Shown: one piece after another, positions 35,126 to 44,028 of the stretch
Layout of the letters: the number at the start of each line of letters is the position of its first letter
Numbering within the stretch: the first letter of the stretch is position 1
Assembly: GCF_030409305.1 (NCBI RefSeq)
Contig: NZ_JAUFPQ010000002.1
Span: 1 to 64,000, forward strand
Direction: 5' to 3'
From: Halomonas maura
Lineage (GTDB): Bacteria > Pseudomonadota > Gammaproteobacteria > Pseudomonadales > Halomonadaceae
DNA: 64,000 nucleotides
Notes under the pieces: model-generated
What the model was told of the DNA's origin: nothing
Databases searched by the model: none
What the model saw: the letters and a program-made list of their open reading frames with translations, nothing else
Translations under genes and position numbers: made by a program

Positions 35126-36457
35126 CTACCGGCCGACCACGCATCCCCGATACGTCCGCGCCAGCTCGGCCGCCAGGCTATCCTCGTGCCACCGGGCGGC
35201 GTGGAGGGGGCCGCGGCGGGCGAGTTCGGCCTGGAACGCCGAGTCGCCCAGCACGCGGTTGACCTTGTCGGCGAAGTCGGCGTGGCGCTCCTCGGCGATC
35301 AGGCAGCCGGCGCCGTCCTCCAGCATATCGCGAGTGCCCATGACCGCGGTGGAGACCACCGGGGTGCCCAGCGCCAGGGCTTCCAGCAGCACCAGCCCCT
35401 GTGTCTCCGTGCGCGACGCGAACACGAAGACATCGGCGGCGCGGTAGGCCGCCTGCAGGGGGCCGTCGCGGTCGAGGTAGCCGAGAAAGATCACCGCCTC
35501 GCCAAGCCCCGCCTGCTGTGCCTGGTGAGCCAGCGCCGCCTGGGCCGGCCCTTCGCCGGTGATGATCAGCCGGGTGGTGGGGTGCCTGGCCAGCACGCGG
35601 GGGAGCATCTCGATCAGGAAGCCGATGTTCTTCTCATTGGCCGCCCGGCCCACGAAGAGCAGCAGCCTGGCCTCCGCTGGCAGGTCGTAACAGCGGCGGA
35701 AATCGCTCGCTTCATGGGGATGGGAAAAGGCCTCCAGCGCCAGTCCGGTGGGGATGATCGCCATGGGCGTGGTGACGCCGTAGCGCTCCAGCGCCTCGCC
35801 CATGGCGCGGGAGGGCGCCACCAGGGCGTCGAGCTGGTGGCACTGGCGCACCGTGAGGCGGCGGGCGGCGAAGCGCAGCCAACGACGCGGCAGCCAGCGC
35901 ACATAGTGGTGCAGGTACTCCTCGAACAGGGTGTGATAGGTGGCCACCACCGGAATGCCCAGCCGACGCCCCAGGGCGATGCCGGCGTAGTGGGCCACGA
36001 AGGGGGTGTGCACATGGATCAGGTCGAAGGCCTCCGCGGCGAGCTGCGGTGTCAGGGCCATCAGCTCGCGGTAGTGCATCATGCGATCCTCGGGATCGCC
36101 TGGCACGCCACGGGACGGGATGCGCAGCACCTCCGGTGCGTCGGTCTGCCCCAACGGGTAGTCGGGGCAGATCAGGGTCACCGCGTGGCCCTGGCGCTCC
36201 AGGGCGCCGTGAAAGCTGGCAATGGAGGTGGAGACGCCGTTGATGCGCGGAAAGAACACATCCGAGATGATCAGGATGCTCAGCGGCCGCAGGGCTGCCT
36301 CGTACGACGGCGTGCTCGTCGGCAGGGCGGTAACGGCCAGTGCCTGCCGGGATAGCCGCCCGGCCTGGCACTGCGGGGTCAGCGCATTGCCGGCCGCCAG
36401 CCGGGGCAGGTGCTCTACTTCCGCTGCGCTGAGCGGTTCGCGCGCGCGTCGGGGCAT
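35126..36457 (-). CDS. GT4-family glycosyltransferase
   Basis: 443 aa. The GT-B fold starts near residue 58 (LSILIISDVFFPRINGVSTSIASF, quoted in part: ISDVFFPRINGVSTS). HVHTPFVAHYAG, then VATYHTLFEEYLHHY, and the nucleotide-sugar domain with LFVGRAANEKNI, ITGEGP and the EX7E region FASRTETQGLVLLEALALGTPVV. It resembles enzymes that glucosylate diacylglycerol or mannosylate phosphatidylinositol, so a glycolipid is a likely product, but the substrate is not proven. The N-terminal 57 residues are not part of the fold; a later start (such as near LRPLSILI) is possible. Confidence 0.85.
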   Translation of the reverse strand: MPRRAREPLSAAEVEHLPRLAAGNALTPQCQAGRLSRQALAVTALPTSTPSYEAALRPLSILIISDVFFPRINGVSTSIASFHGALERQGHAVTLICPDYPLGQTDAPEVLRIPSRGVPGDPEDRMMHYRELMALTPQLAAEAFDLIHVHTPFVAHYAGIALGRRLGIPVVATYHTLFEEYLHHYVRWLPRRWLRFAARRLTVRQCHQLDALVAPSRAMGEALERYGVTTPMAIIPTGLALEAFSHPHEASDFRRCYDLPAEARLLLFVGRAANEKNIGFLIEMLPRVLARHPTTRLIITGEGPAQAALAHQAQQAGLGEAVIFLGYLDRDGPLQAAYRAADVFVFASRTETQGLVLLEALALGTPVVSTAVMGTRDMLEDGAGCLIAEERHADFADKVNRVLGDSAFQAELARRGPLHAARWHEDSLAAELARTYRGCVVGR

Positions 36458-36623
36458 GCTGGGCGACTCTCTTGTGGCATACAGCCTTATGCTTGCGCGG
36501 GATGGTGACGGTTTCGTGACCTCGCCCGCCGCGCCCCGTGGACACCGGCGGGGCGGTCACGGCGCGCTATGCTGAAAGCGACCGAGGCGCTTTGCTGCTC
36601 TCTCAACCTCAAGGAGAACCCCC

Positions 36624-37043
36624 ATGTTGGACTTCATCTCCCATCCGGCGGGCCATGTCGTGGCGATGCACGCGGGCGGTGTCGTGACGGCCAGGGAGCT
36701 GCAGCGCGCCATCGATGCCATCGAGGCCGCCAAGCGGGCCCATCCCAGGGTCAGCCTGGTGGTCGAGATCGACGGCCTTCGCTGGCTGACGCTGACCGCC
36801 CTGTTGAAGGATATCGGCTACGGCCTGACCCAGCTCGGCGATCTCAAGCACTACCACCGGGCCGCCGTGGTCACCGACCAGGAGTGGGTCAAGCATCTCA
36901 GCCACCTGGAAGAGCGGCTGTTCAAGGCCGTGGAGATGCGCACCTTTCCCAGGCGCGAGCACGCCGCGGCCATGGCCTGGGCCGGGGACTTGCCCAAGGG
37001 GGCCCACGAGAATCCCGAAGATGATGGCTACCACGGAGCCTGA
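36624..37043 (+). CDS. SpoIIAA-like (STAS-fold) protein
   Basis: 139 aa. The fold of the SpoIIAA-like/DUF3478 family: VVAMHAGGVVTARELQRAID, LVVEIDGLRWLTLTALLKDI, HYHRAAVVTDQEWV and FPRREHAAAMAWAG. AAGGAG precedes the ATG. These proteins are soluble and of unknown role; some bind hydrophobic ligands. Confidence 0.85.
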   Translation: MLDFISHPAGHVVAMHAGGVVTARELQRAIDAIEAAKRAHPRVSLVVEIDGLRWLTLTALLKDIGYGLTQLGDLKHYHRAAVVTDQEWVKHLSHLEERLFKAVEMRTFPRREHAAAMAWAGDLPKGAHENPEDDGYHGA

Positions 37044-37129
37044 CCTTGCCGCGCCATCGGCGAACGCGAAGTTCAATGCCTGTCAGGCGGTAGAACTTAC
37101 CCCCAGGCAGCTGAGGAGGAGATGACATA

Positions 37130-37486
37130 ATGCAACTGACGCATTGCGAGGGTAGCTGTCAGTGTGGAGCCGTCGCCTATGAAGTCGACGTAGACCTGGA
37201 GAACACCCTCACCTGCAACTGTTCTCGTTGCCAACGCATGGGCTTTGTATTGGCATTTACCTCGGTGGAACATTTTCGGTTACTTTCCGGGGAAGCGACA
37301 CTCACCGAGTACCTCTTTAACAAGAAGGCGATCCGTCACCTTTTCTGCAACATCTGCGGTGTCGAGAGTTTCGCCTACGGCGAGATGCCTGATGGGTCTC
37401 CAACGGTTGCCATAAACGTCAACTGCTTGTCTGGAGTCGATCCCAGAGCGCTGGAGAGTCGGCATGTCGATGGCAAGAGCTTCTAG
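37130..37486 (+). CDS. GFA family (glutathione-dependent formaldehyde-activating-like) protein
   Basis: 118 aa. Zinc-binding GFA/CENP-V fold with GSCQCGAVAYEV, the second pair NCSRCQRMG and the third HLFCNICGVESF. All Cys ligands are present. GGAGG lies 8 nt upstream of the ATG. Base composition is lower in GC than the neighbours, suggesting transfer. First of a run of small same-strand genes. Confidence 0.88.
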   Translation: MQLTHCEGSCQCGAVAYEVDVDLENTLTCNCSRCQRMGFVLAFTSVEHFRLLSGEATLTEYLFNKKAIRHLFCNICGVESFAYGEMPDGSPTVAINVNCLSGVDPRALESRHVDGKSF

Positions 37487-37630
37487 GCGTGGAGCACCGC
37501 CTGACAAGGCCACTCGCAATCAGCCATGCCAACACCGCATGGGCTGGACCTCGCCGTCGCTCGGCCCGGGTTGGCGGCGTGGGGCTCGAGAATGTGCGGC
37601 GTTGGGCTCGAGAAGGTAGAGGAGAACGCC

Positions 37631-38368
37631 ATGACAGCATCGCCAACTCCGCAAATCGTGACACGTGACCAGTGGGAGCGGGCTCGTGCCGAGATGCTGG
37701 TCCGCGAGAAAGCGCACACGCGCGCCGGCGACCAACTGGCCGCGGCTCGGCGACGCCTGCCGATGACGCGGATGGAGCCGCTGACGGTGGTGGGGGCGGA
37801 AGGCCCCGTCGCTCTGCACGAGGTGTTTGAAGGCCGGCGCATGTTGATCGTGTACCACTTCATGTGGAAGCGGCAGGGCATGCCCCACCAGCAGTGCGAG
37901 GGCTGCACCCACACTCAGGCAGCGATGAACTCCGCCGTCTGCGCCTATCTGGCCGAGCGTGACGTGACCTACGCCGTCTTCAGCAGCGGTCCGTGGGACG
38001 AGATCGCCGCCTACCGAGAGTTCATGGGCTGGACGACGCCGTGGTACTCGACCGCCGGTTCAGCGGACGCGCTGGCGACCCGAGACGGTGGCGACGTGCG
38101 CTGCTACCTGCGGGGCGACGGCGATCAGGTGTTCCAGACGTATGACACGACGGCGCGAGGGATCGAGGCCATGATGCCCACGCTGCAGTTGCTCGATCTC
38201 ACGCCCTACGGCCGGCAGGAGACCTGGGAGGACTCGCCCGACGGCTGGCCGCAGCAGGACCAGGCCGGATCGTGGTGGCGGCGTGACGGCCGGCCAGTGG
38301 CTCAGTGGACGCGTACCGACGTGCCGGTAGAACGAGAAACCGGTTGCTGCACTGAAAAGAGGCAATGA
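37631..38368 (+). CDS. DUF899 (thioredoxin-like) family protein
   Basis: 245 aa from ATG 37631 after GGAG. The family is recognised by REKAHTRAGDQLAAARRRLPM, YHFMWKRQGMPHQQCEGCTHT (quoted in parts: YHFMWKRQG, HQQCEGCTHT) and FMGWTTPWYSTAG. A thioredoxin-like fold with CEGC in place of the usual CxxC position. Role unknown. Confidence 0.88.
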   Translation: MTASPTPQIVTRDQWERARAEMLVREKAHTRAGDQLAAARRRLPMTRMEPLTVVGAEGPVALHEVFEGRRMLIVYHFMWKRQGMPHQQCEGCTHTQAAMNSAVCAYLAERDVTYAVFSSGPWDEIAAYREFMGWTTPWYSTAGSADALATRDGGDVRCYLRGDGDQVFQTYDTTARGIEAMMPTLQLLDLTPYGRQETWEDSPDGWPQQDQAGSWWRRDGRPVAQWTRTDVPVERETGCCTEKRQ

Positions 38369-38483
38369 CGACTGACAATCAGGTCATGTCGTCCCCAACG
38401 GGCGCGGGCCGGGACGGTTTCCAGTTCGTTCCGCCCCATGGCAGGGGCGTCAGGCATCATCACTTTCATCATGGGGACCGGTA

Positions 38484-38894
38484 ATGAGCGTTGAACTTGA
38501 CCATGCGAGCGTTCCGGTTCGGGATAGAAGGGCGGCGGCTGAATTGCTCGCCTACCTGCTGGACGTTCCTTGGGCCGAGTCGGGGACGGGCCCTTTTTCT
38601 CCTGTTTACGTGAACGACGGACTGACACTGGATTTCGACGAAGCGGACGGCGCTTTCCCTGTGCAACACTTTTGTTTTCGTGTGGGCGAGGAGGCGTTCG
38701 ATGGGATCCTGGCCAGAATCAGGGCCAAGGGAATCGAGTACAGAAGTACCCCGCATGGTCCGGTAGATATGGAGATCAATACGCAGCATGGGGGCCGAAT
38801 CGTGTATTGGAACGAACCTGACGGCCATGTATGGGAAGTCTTGACGGTCAGCTATGCCCGGCAGCCGCAGCAAGGCATACAAGGGGAAGCCTGA
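38484..38894 (+). CDS. VOC superfamily protein
   Basis: 136 aa. Two VOC modules: LDHASVPVRDRRAAAELLAYLL and FPVQHFCFRVGEEAFDGILARIRAKG (quoted in parts: QHFCFRVGEEAFDG), ending in IVYWNEPDGHVWEVLTVSY. Metal ligand positions His7, His (VQHFCF) and Glu (HVWEVL) are kept. Substrate unknown; some members give resistance to antibiotics or metabolise small molecules. Confidence 0.85.
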   Translation: MSVELDHASVPVRDRRAAAELLAYLLDVPWAESGTGPFSPVYVNDGLTLDFDEADGAFPVQHFCFRVGEEAFDGILARIRAKGIEYRSTPHGPVDMEINTQHGGRIVYWNEPDGHVWEVLTVSYARQPQQGIQGEA

Positions 38895-39288
38895 GCTTTG
38901 TCTGAAAAGCCGACGAGCGATGGCCAGGGCTAGGCCCGCTCCCGGCGGGCCAACGCATTTCCCACTTCCATGTGGGTCACAAGGAAAAGATCGGAGAAAA
39001 GACGGAGTTTACGCGGTGTAAATGAGTACTTTGACCGGGCTCGCGCACGAGCCGATTGTTAACGCCGGATGGGTGAGCGCAGGCAGTTTTCAGACAAAGC
39101 GTAACCAGGGCGCTGGATTCCGACGCTTGACCGCTTCCTTCCTTCGCTGCCGCTCCGGTCGCTCGCCGCCGAGCGCGGCTGAGCGTCGTCGTTGGGCGTC
39201 ACTCGCACCCAGGGCGCACCGGGCTGGCGATTCCCCGGTGTCTCGTTCGACGACGGGGTGCTCGCAGGCGAACCAGGGGGATGACCGC
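38895..39288. other. Intergenic stretch with hairpin, no gene seen
   Basis: 394 bp. A short G/C hairpin, GGCCCGC with GCGGGCC (38933-38951), could end the VOC transcript. Frames are open here by composition only. GTCGTTGGGC near 39191 resembles an integron core site (GTTRRRY) but no convincing opposite core or attC stem was found. Confidence 0.4.
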
Positions 39289-39957
39289 ATGCGAAAAGTG
39301 ATTGTCGGCGCCATGGTGTCACTGGATGGCGTCATGCAGGCGCCTGGCGGGCCGCGAGAAGACCCGACCGGCGGATTCAGCTACGGCGGCTGGGTCGCGC
39401 CGCTGGCGGACGAGGTGTTCGGCGAAGAGATCGCCAGGCTGTTCAGTCAGCGTTTCGACCTGCTGCTCGGGCGGAAGACATACGAGATCTTCGCCGCGCA
39501 CTGGCCGTATGCCGAAGAGGGACCCGATGATGCCATCGCCAGAACCTTCAACTCGATCAATAAGTACGTTGCGACCCGCCAGGGCGTGGAGCTGACCTGG
39601 AAGGGGTCGGTGGCCCTCAGTGACGCGGCGGCCGATGTCGCGAGGCTGAAGCAGGAAGACGGACCCGCACTGGTCACTCAAGGCAGCACCGACCTGATTC
39701 GCACGCTGTTTGCGAGCGATCTCGTCGACGAGATCGATCTGTTCATGTTCCCCGTCGTGCTCGGGAGAGGCAAGAAACTGTTCCATGATGACGGAACGCC
39801 GGCGGGGTTCAAACTCGTCGCCAGTCGAGTGTCGCCCAGCGGTATCGTGATCGCGCGGTATGTGCGTGACGGCGCGGTGAGAACCGGTGACTTTGCCATG
39901 CATCCCCCTACGCCGGCGGAAGTCGCACGGCGTGAGAAGCTGCAGCGAGAGGGCTAG
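39289..39957 (+). CDS. RibD C-terminal / dihydrofolate reductase-like protein
   Basis: 222 aa from ATG 39289 with GGGG 8 nt upstream. The DHFR-like fold is recognised by VIVGAMVSLDGVMQAPGG, FDLLLGRKTYEIFAAHWP, ALVTQGSTDLIRTLF and DLFMFPVVLGRGKKLF. Members of this group (YyaP/YwjB-like) are of uncertain substrate; they are not classical FolA. Another small stand-alone gene in the cluster. Confidence 0.85.
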   Translation: MRKVIVGAMVSLDGVMQAPGGPREDPTGGFSYGGWVAPLADEVFGEEIARLFSQRFDLLLGRKTYEIFAAHWPYAEEGPDDAIARTFNSINKYVATRQGVELTWKGSVALSDAAADVARLKQEDGPALVTQGSTDLIRTLFASDLVDEIDLFMFPVVLGRGKKLFHDDGTPAGFKLVASRVSPSGIVIARYVRDGAVRTGDFAMHPPTPAEVARREKLQREG

Positions 39958-40103
39958 CAGTCCGGGGCAAGCGCCGGTGGCATGCGCCTGGATGGGACTC
40001 ATCGCCGGGGCGGCGCATACCCAGGCGCTGCCGAAGGGACAGACAAGCCGCTACGCGGCTTGCCTGCCGCTGAGCGTTCACGTCTGGCCTCAAGGGAGAC
40101 GTA

Positions 40104-40664
40104 TTGATCATGATCGCATGCCTTGGCTGGGGCTCCCTCGTTTGGGATCCGAGAGAACTCGCCATTCAGCGGAAGTGGTTCGAAGATGGTCCATTCATTC
40201 ACGTTGAATTCGCGCGGCAGTCTCGAGATGGGCGAATCACCCTCGTCTTGACAGAGCGCGCAAGCCCGGTGCGTTCGTTATGGGCGGTCATGGATTCCAC
40301 CAACCTGGCCTGCGCAACGTCAGCTCTTCGCAAGCGAGAGGGAATTCCGGAAAGGAACGAAGAACAGCATGTCGGCTCGTGGTCAGTCGGTCAGCCTTCT
40401 CCCGCCTTGATTCCCGGTCTTGCCGAGTGGGCCTCGGCTCGCGAGATGGCTCACGTCATCTGGACGAACCTCCCCCCCACGTTCAAGGGTGAAGAAAGAG
40501 AGCCTTCTTCTGACCAGGTGATTGAGTATCTCGCCGGGCTCGTAGGCGCACAACGCGAAGTGGCCGAGCGTTATGTGCGTTTCACGCCAAGGCAGATCGA
40601 CACCCCCTATCGTCGTCGTATCGAAGCGACGCTTCAGTGGACGGCGATCGATGCAAGGCAGTAG
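40104..40664 (+). CDS. Hypothetical protein with GGCT-like N-terminus
   Basis: 186 aa (TTG start at 40104, 5 nt after GGGAG; the ATG two codons later is the alternative). The start IACLGWGSLVWDP looks like the glycine loop of gamma-glutamylcyclotransferase-type folds, and FARQSRDGRITLVLTE is a plausible following strand. The rest is not recognised. Function open. An inverted repeat 29 bp downstream probably ends transcription. Confidence 0.65.
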   Translation: MIMIACLGWGSLVWDPRELAIQRKWFEDGPFIHVEFARQSRDGRITLVLTERASPVRSLWAVMDSTNLACATSALRKREGIPERNEEQHVGSWSVGQPSPALIPGLAEWASAREMAHVIWTNLPPTFKGEEREPSSDQVIEYLAGLVGAQREVAERYVRFTPRQIDTPYRRRIEATLQWTAIDARQ

Positions 40665-40692
40665 CTGCGCCATGCTGCCGGACACGTCGCTC

Positions 40693-40733
40693 CGGCGGAC
40701 CGGACGGCAGCGGCGCTGTTGTTCGGTCCGCCG
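40693..40733 (+). terminator. Inverted repeat after 40664 gene
   Basis: CGGCGGACCG (40693-40702) and CGGTCCGCCG (40724-40733) are perfect reverse complements with a 21-nt loop. No T tract. Confidence 0.45.
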
Positions 40734-40953
40734 AGCTTCAACCTGATATCTATAGCGGCATGCCTTGAACGTTCGTTCTTGGCCGTCAGTTCCTCGATCC
40801 CCTCCCGTCTGGTCTCGGCCTGGCGATGGCCAGGCCACCGCCTGTGCCGGAGGGGCAGCCTTCCCGATGACTGCTGGGCGCCTGCCTCGGCCTTCCGCGG
40901 CCTTCGCCGGGACACGGGATCGCGGCCCATGTCGGGGGCATGGACAGGGCCAC

Positions 40954-41760
40954 TCACTCGGTGTCTCTCAGAATGTCGAGCAGATCGCCGTGTGGCTCGG
41001 GATGGGCCACCAGCAGGCTGGTCCACTCGATGGGGGCCGGGTCGCCGTCAAGGTCGGTGACCGTGCAGCCCGCCTCCCGGGCGATGACGATGCCGGCGGC
41101 GATGTCCCACGGGTCCAGCTCGGCCCCCTGGGACCAGAAGGCATCGAAGCGGCCGAGGCCGGCATAGGCGATCTCGAGTGCCGCCGAGCCGGGGACTCGA
41201 ATGCCCGCCACCCGGGGCATCAGGAGGGTGAGCTGGGCCAGGCTGGTCGGGCAGTCGCCCTTGGCGTGGTAGGGCAGGCAGGTGGCGAGCAGCATCTCGT
41301 GCAGGGGCCGCGCGGGAGGCGTCGTGATGCGCTGCGCGCCACGGTAGGCGCCCTGACCGCGCACCGCCCACAGCATCTCGTCCAGCAGCGGCTGGTAGAC
41401 CACGCCATGGGTGAGGGCATCCCCCTCGCTCACGGCGATGGAGACCGAAAAGTGGGGCACCCGATGCAGGAAGTTGTTGGTGCCGTCCAGCGGATCGATG
41501 ATCACCGTGATATCACCGGCCTGGGCGGGCGTGGCGCCGCTCTCTTCGCCGAGGAAACCCACCTCGGGGTGGGCCCGGCGGACGGTGTCGATGATGACGC
41601 GCTCCGCCGCCCGGTCGTAGTGGGTCACGAAGTCGGAGGCGCCCTTGCGCTCGAAGTCGATGGCACCGGCGGTGTGGTAGCCCTCGCGTAGTCGCTCGCC
41701 GGCCTCCCGGGTCGCGAGCTTGAGGGTCTCGATCAGGGTCGGCTGGGTCGGGTCGTGCAT
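40954..41760 (-). CDS. Inositol monophosphatase family phosphatase
   Basis: 268 aa from ATG 41760 with AGGAGG 4 nt upstream. Metal-site motifs of the IMPase superfamily: FLGEESG (Glu), IDPLDGTNNFLHRVPHF (Asp/Asp) and ELDPWDIAAGIVIAREAG (Asp). Closest in type to SuhB-like or generic IMPases; substrate may be inositol-1-phosphate, another sugar phosphate or PAP. Divergent from cobB. Confidence 0.87.
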   Translation of the reverse strand: MHDPTQPTLIETLKLATREAGERLREGYHTAGAIDFERKGASDFVTHYDRAAERVIIDTVRRAHPEVGFLGEESGATPAQAGDITVIIDPLDGTNNFLHRVPHFSVSIAVSEGDALTHGVVYQPLLDEMLWAVRGQGAYRGAQRITTPPARPLHEMLLATCLPYHAKGDCPTSLAQLTLLMPRVAGIRVPGSAALEIAYAGLGRFDAFWSQGAELDPWDIAAGIVIAREAGCTVTDLDGDPAPIEWTSLLVAHPEPHGDLLDILRDTE

Positions 41761-42007
41761 GTGGCCTCCTGGCGGTGTTGCCGGTCGCCCGGATGTGGAT
41801 GACCGATGGCAGGACGGTAGCGGTGAAAGGTGACCGCGGGACGTCAAGCGCATGTCGCTGGCGTGATGGAACGCCAGCGGGGTGGCGCTGTTGCTGGTCG
41901 CAGCGGGGCCCGGAGTGGTAGTTTCAGGCAGTGGCAAGTCCTGGCAAGAGGGTAGCTGGTTCTGGAAAGTGGGTCGCTGGCGCCCGCGTGGCGAGAGGGG
42001 GTGAAGG

Positions 42008-42745
42008 GTGGAGCAGCATGCGCCGCATCTGGTGGTGCTTAGCGGAGCGGGTATCAGCGCCGAGAGCGGCATCCAGACCTTCCGCGCCGCCGACGGCCTC
42101 TGGGCCGACCATCCCATCGAGGAGGTCGCCACCCCCGAGGCCTGGGACCGCGACCCCGAGCGCGTGCTGCGCTTCTATGACGCCCGCCGCGACCAGGTGC
42201 GCCGCGCCCGGCCCAACGCCGCCCACAAGGCCCTGGCGCAACTCGAGAGCCGCGGCTTCCGGGTCAGCGTGATCACCCAGAACATCGACGACCTCCACGA
42301 GCGGGCCGGCTCCCGCCGGGTGCTCCACCTGCACGGCGAGATCCTCATGGCCCGCTCCTCGGTGGACCCGCGCATGCGCTATCCGCTGCGCCGGGGCGGC
42401 ATTCGCCTGGGGGACGTCTGCGACAAGGGCAGCCAGCTGCGTCCCGACGTGGTGTGGTTCGGCGAGGCGGTGCCGCACTTCGCCGATGCCTGCGCGCTCG
42501 TCGCCGAGGCCGACCTGCTGCTGGTGGTGGGCACCTCGCTGGCCGTGATGCCGGCCGCCTCGCTGCTCCACCAGGCGCCCCTGGAGGCGCCCTGCGTGCT
42601 GGTCGATCCCGAGGCGGCGACCCTGGCGCCGCCGGGCGTGACGCGGATCAGCCGGCCCGCCGGCGAGGGGGTGCCACCGCTGGTCCGCCACTGGCAGCGC
42701 GAGGAACGGCTGTGGGTGCCGGAAACGCTGCTCGAGGCGCGCTGA
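42008..42745 (+). CDS. cobB: NAD-dependent protein deacylase (sirtuin) with degenerate zinc site
   Basis: 245 aa from GTG 42008. Removes acyl groups from lysine using NAD. NAD-binding LSGAGISAESGIQTFR, then ITQNIDDLHERAGS and the catalytic His in VLHLHGEI are intact, as is LRPDVVWFGEAVP. Of the four zinc Cys expected between the catalytic His and LRPDVVWFGE, only one remains (DVCDKGS). The structural zinc is therefore probably absent. Possible Sirt5-like desuccinylase residues are not clear. Confidence 0.88.
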   Translation: MEQHAPHLVVLSGAGISAESGIQTFRAADGLWADHPIEEVATPEAWDRDPERVLRFYDARRDQVRRARPNAAHKALAQLESRGFRVSVITQNIDDLHERAGSRRVLHLHGEILMARSSVDPRMRYPLRRGGIRLGDVCDKGSQLRPDVVWFGEAVPHFADACALVAEADLLLVVGTSLAVMPAASLLHQAPLEAPCVLVDPEAATLAPPGVTRISRPAGEGVPPLVRHWQREERLWVPETLLEAR

Positions 42746-43009
42746 GGCGCCGCAAGTCGCCCGTGTCGACTGGCGACCTCGACCCGCGGTGCGAGCCGTG
42801 CCACCGAGCCGCCCTCGCCGGGGCGGTCCGGGTGGCTGTCCGGATTGCCGTGTGACGGGCATCGGTCGGCCGTGCCCCTTGCCGTTCAGGGACACGGCTT
42901 CATTGATTAGCGCGCATACGGCATCATGGCCTCCGCGCCCACCCGGGCCTATACCCGTTGCCGTCACGGCGGCCCGGCCTTTCCCGAGACGCCATGCCAA
43001 GGACCCCCG

Positions 43010-43954
43010 ATGCTCGTCTTCGAACGCCTCAACCGCCTCTTCCCCCTGTGGGCGATCCTGTTCGCCCTCTGCGCTGCCTGGCAGCCCGACTGGTTCACCG
43101 GCCTCGCCGGACAGATCCGGCTGCTGCTGGCCCTGATCATGTTCGCCATGGGCCTGACCCTGTCCCGCCAGGACTTCGCGGGGGTGCTGCGCGCCCCGCT
43201 GCCGGTGGCGGTGGGCATCCTGCTGCAGTTCACCCTGATGCCCCTGGCGGCGCTGGCCGTCTCCTGGGGGCTGGGGCTCGACGCCGCCCTGACCACCGGG
43301 ATGGTGCTGGTCGGCGCCACCGCCGGCGGCACGGCCTCCAACGTAATGACCTGGCTGGCCGGCGGCCACGTGGCGCTGTCGGTGTCGATGACCCTGGCGT
43401 CGACGCTGGTCTCGGTGGCCGCCACGCCGCTGCTGACCTGGATGCTGGTCGGGCAGAGCGTCGAGGTGCCGGTGGCCGGGATGTTCCTGAGCATCGCCCA
43501 GCTGGTCATCGCGCCGATCGCCCTGGGCGTGGTGGTGCATCACCTGCTGGGAGCGCGGGTGCGCGCCGTCGAGCCGCTGCTGGCGAGCCTGGCGATGGCG
43601 GCCATCGTGCTGATCATCGCCATCGTGGTGGGGCTGAATGCCGAGCGCCTGCTGACCCTGGGCCCGCTGGTGGCACTGGCCGTGATCCTGCACAACGCCA
43701 TCGGCCTGGCCGGGGGCTACGGGCTGGCCCGCCTGGTGGGCTTCGAGGTGCGCGTCGCCCGGACCGTGGCCATCGAGGTCGGCATGCAGAACTCCGGGCT
43801 GGCGGTGACCCTGGCCAGCCAGTTCTTCACCGCCAGCGCGGCCCTGCCCGGGGCGCTCTTCTCCGTGTGGCACAACGTCTCGGGCTCGCTGCTGGCGGGT
43901 TACTGGAAGCGGCGTCCCGTGGCGCGGCGCGAGGCCGCCAGCCTGTCCCGCTGA
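43010..43954 (+). CDS. Bile acid:sodium symporter (BASS) family transporter
   Basis: 314 aa from ATG 43010. About nine to ten membrane helices. Family motifs: LIMFAMGLTLSRQDF, TAGGTASNVMTWLAGGHVALS (quoted in parts: GGTASNVMTWLA) and IEVGMQNSGLAVTLASQFF. Bacterial members use the sodium gradient to import organic acids such as pantoate or pyruvate-like compounds; the substrate here is unknown. Confidence 0.9.
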   Translation: MLVFERLNRLFPLWAILFALCAAWQPDWFTGLAGQIRLLLALIMFAMGLTLSRQDFAGVLRAPLPVAVGILLQFTLMPLAALAVSWGLGLDAALTTGMVLVGATAGGTASNVMTWLAGGHVALSVSMTLASTLVSVAATPLLTWMLVGQSVEVPVAGMFLSIAQLVIAPIALGVVVHHLLGARVRAVEPLLASLAMAAIVLIIAIVVGLNAERLLTLGPLVALAVILHNAIGLAGGYGLARLVGFEVRVARTVAIEVGMQNSGLAVTLASQFFTASAALPGALFSVWHNVSGSLLAGYWKRRPVARREAASLSR

Positions 43955-44028
43955 CGCCGCGGCTCGGGGCTCGGGTCCCGGGTCGGGCATGCTAGAATGC
44001 CCGCCCCAGTCAGCGATGCCCCTAGCTC

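Noticed and set aside
39090..39200. A complete integron attC site
   Set aside because: Only a GTTGGGC-like core could be seen; the opposite core (RYYYAAC) and paired arms are not convincing.
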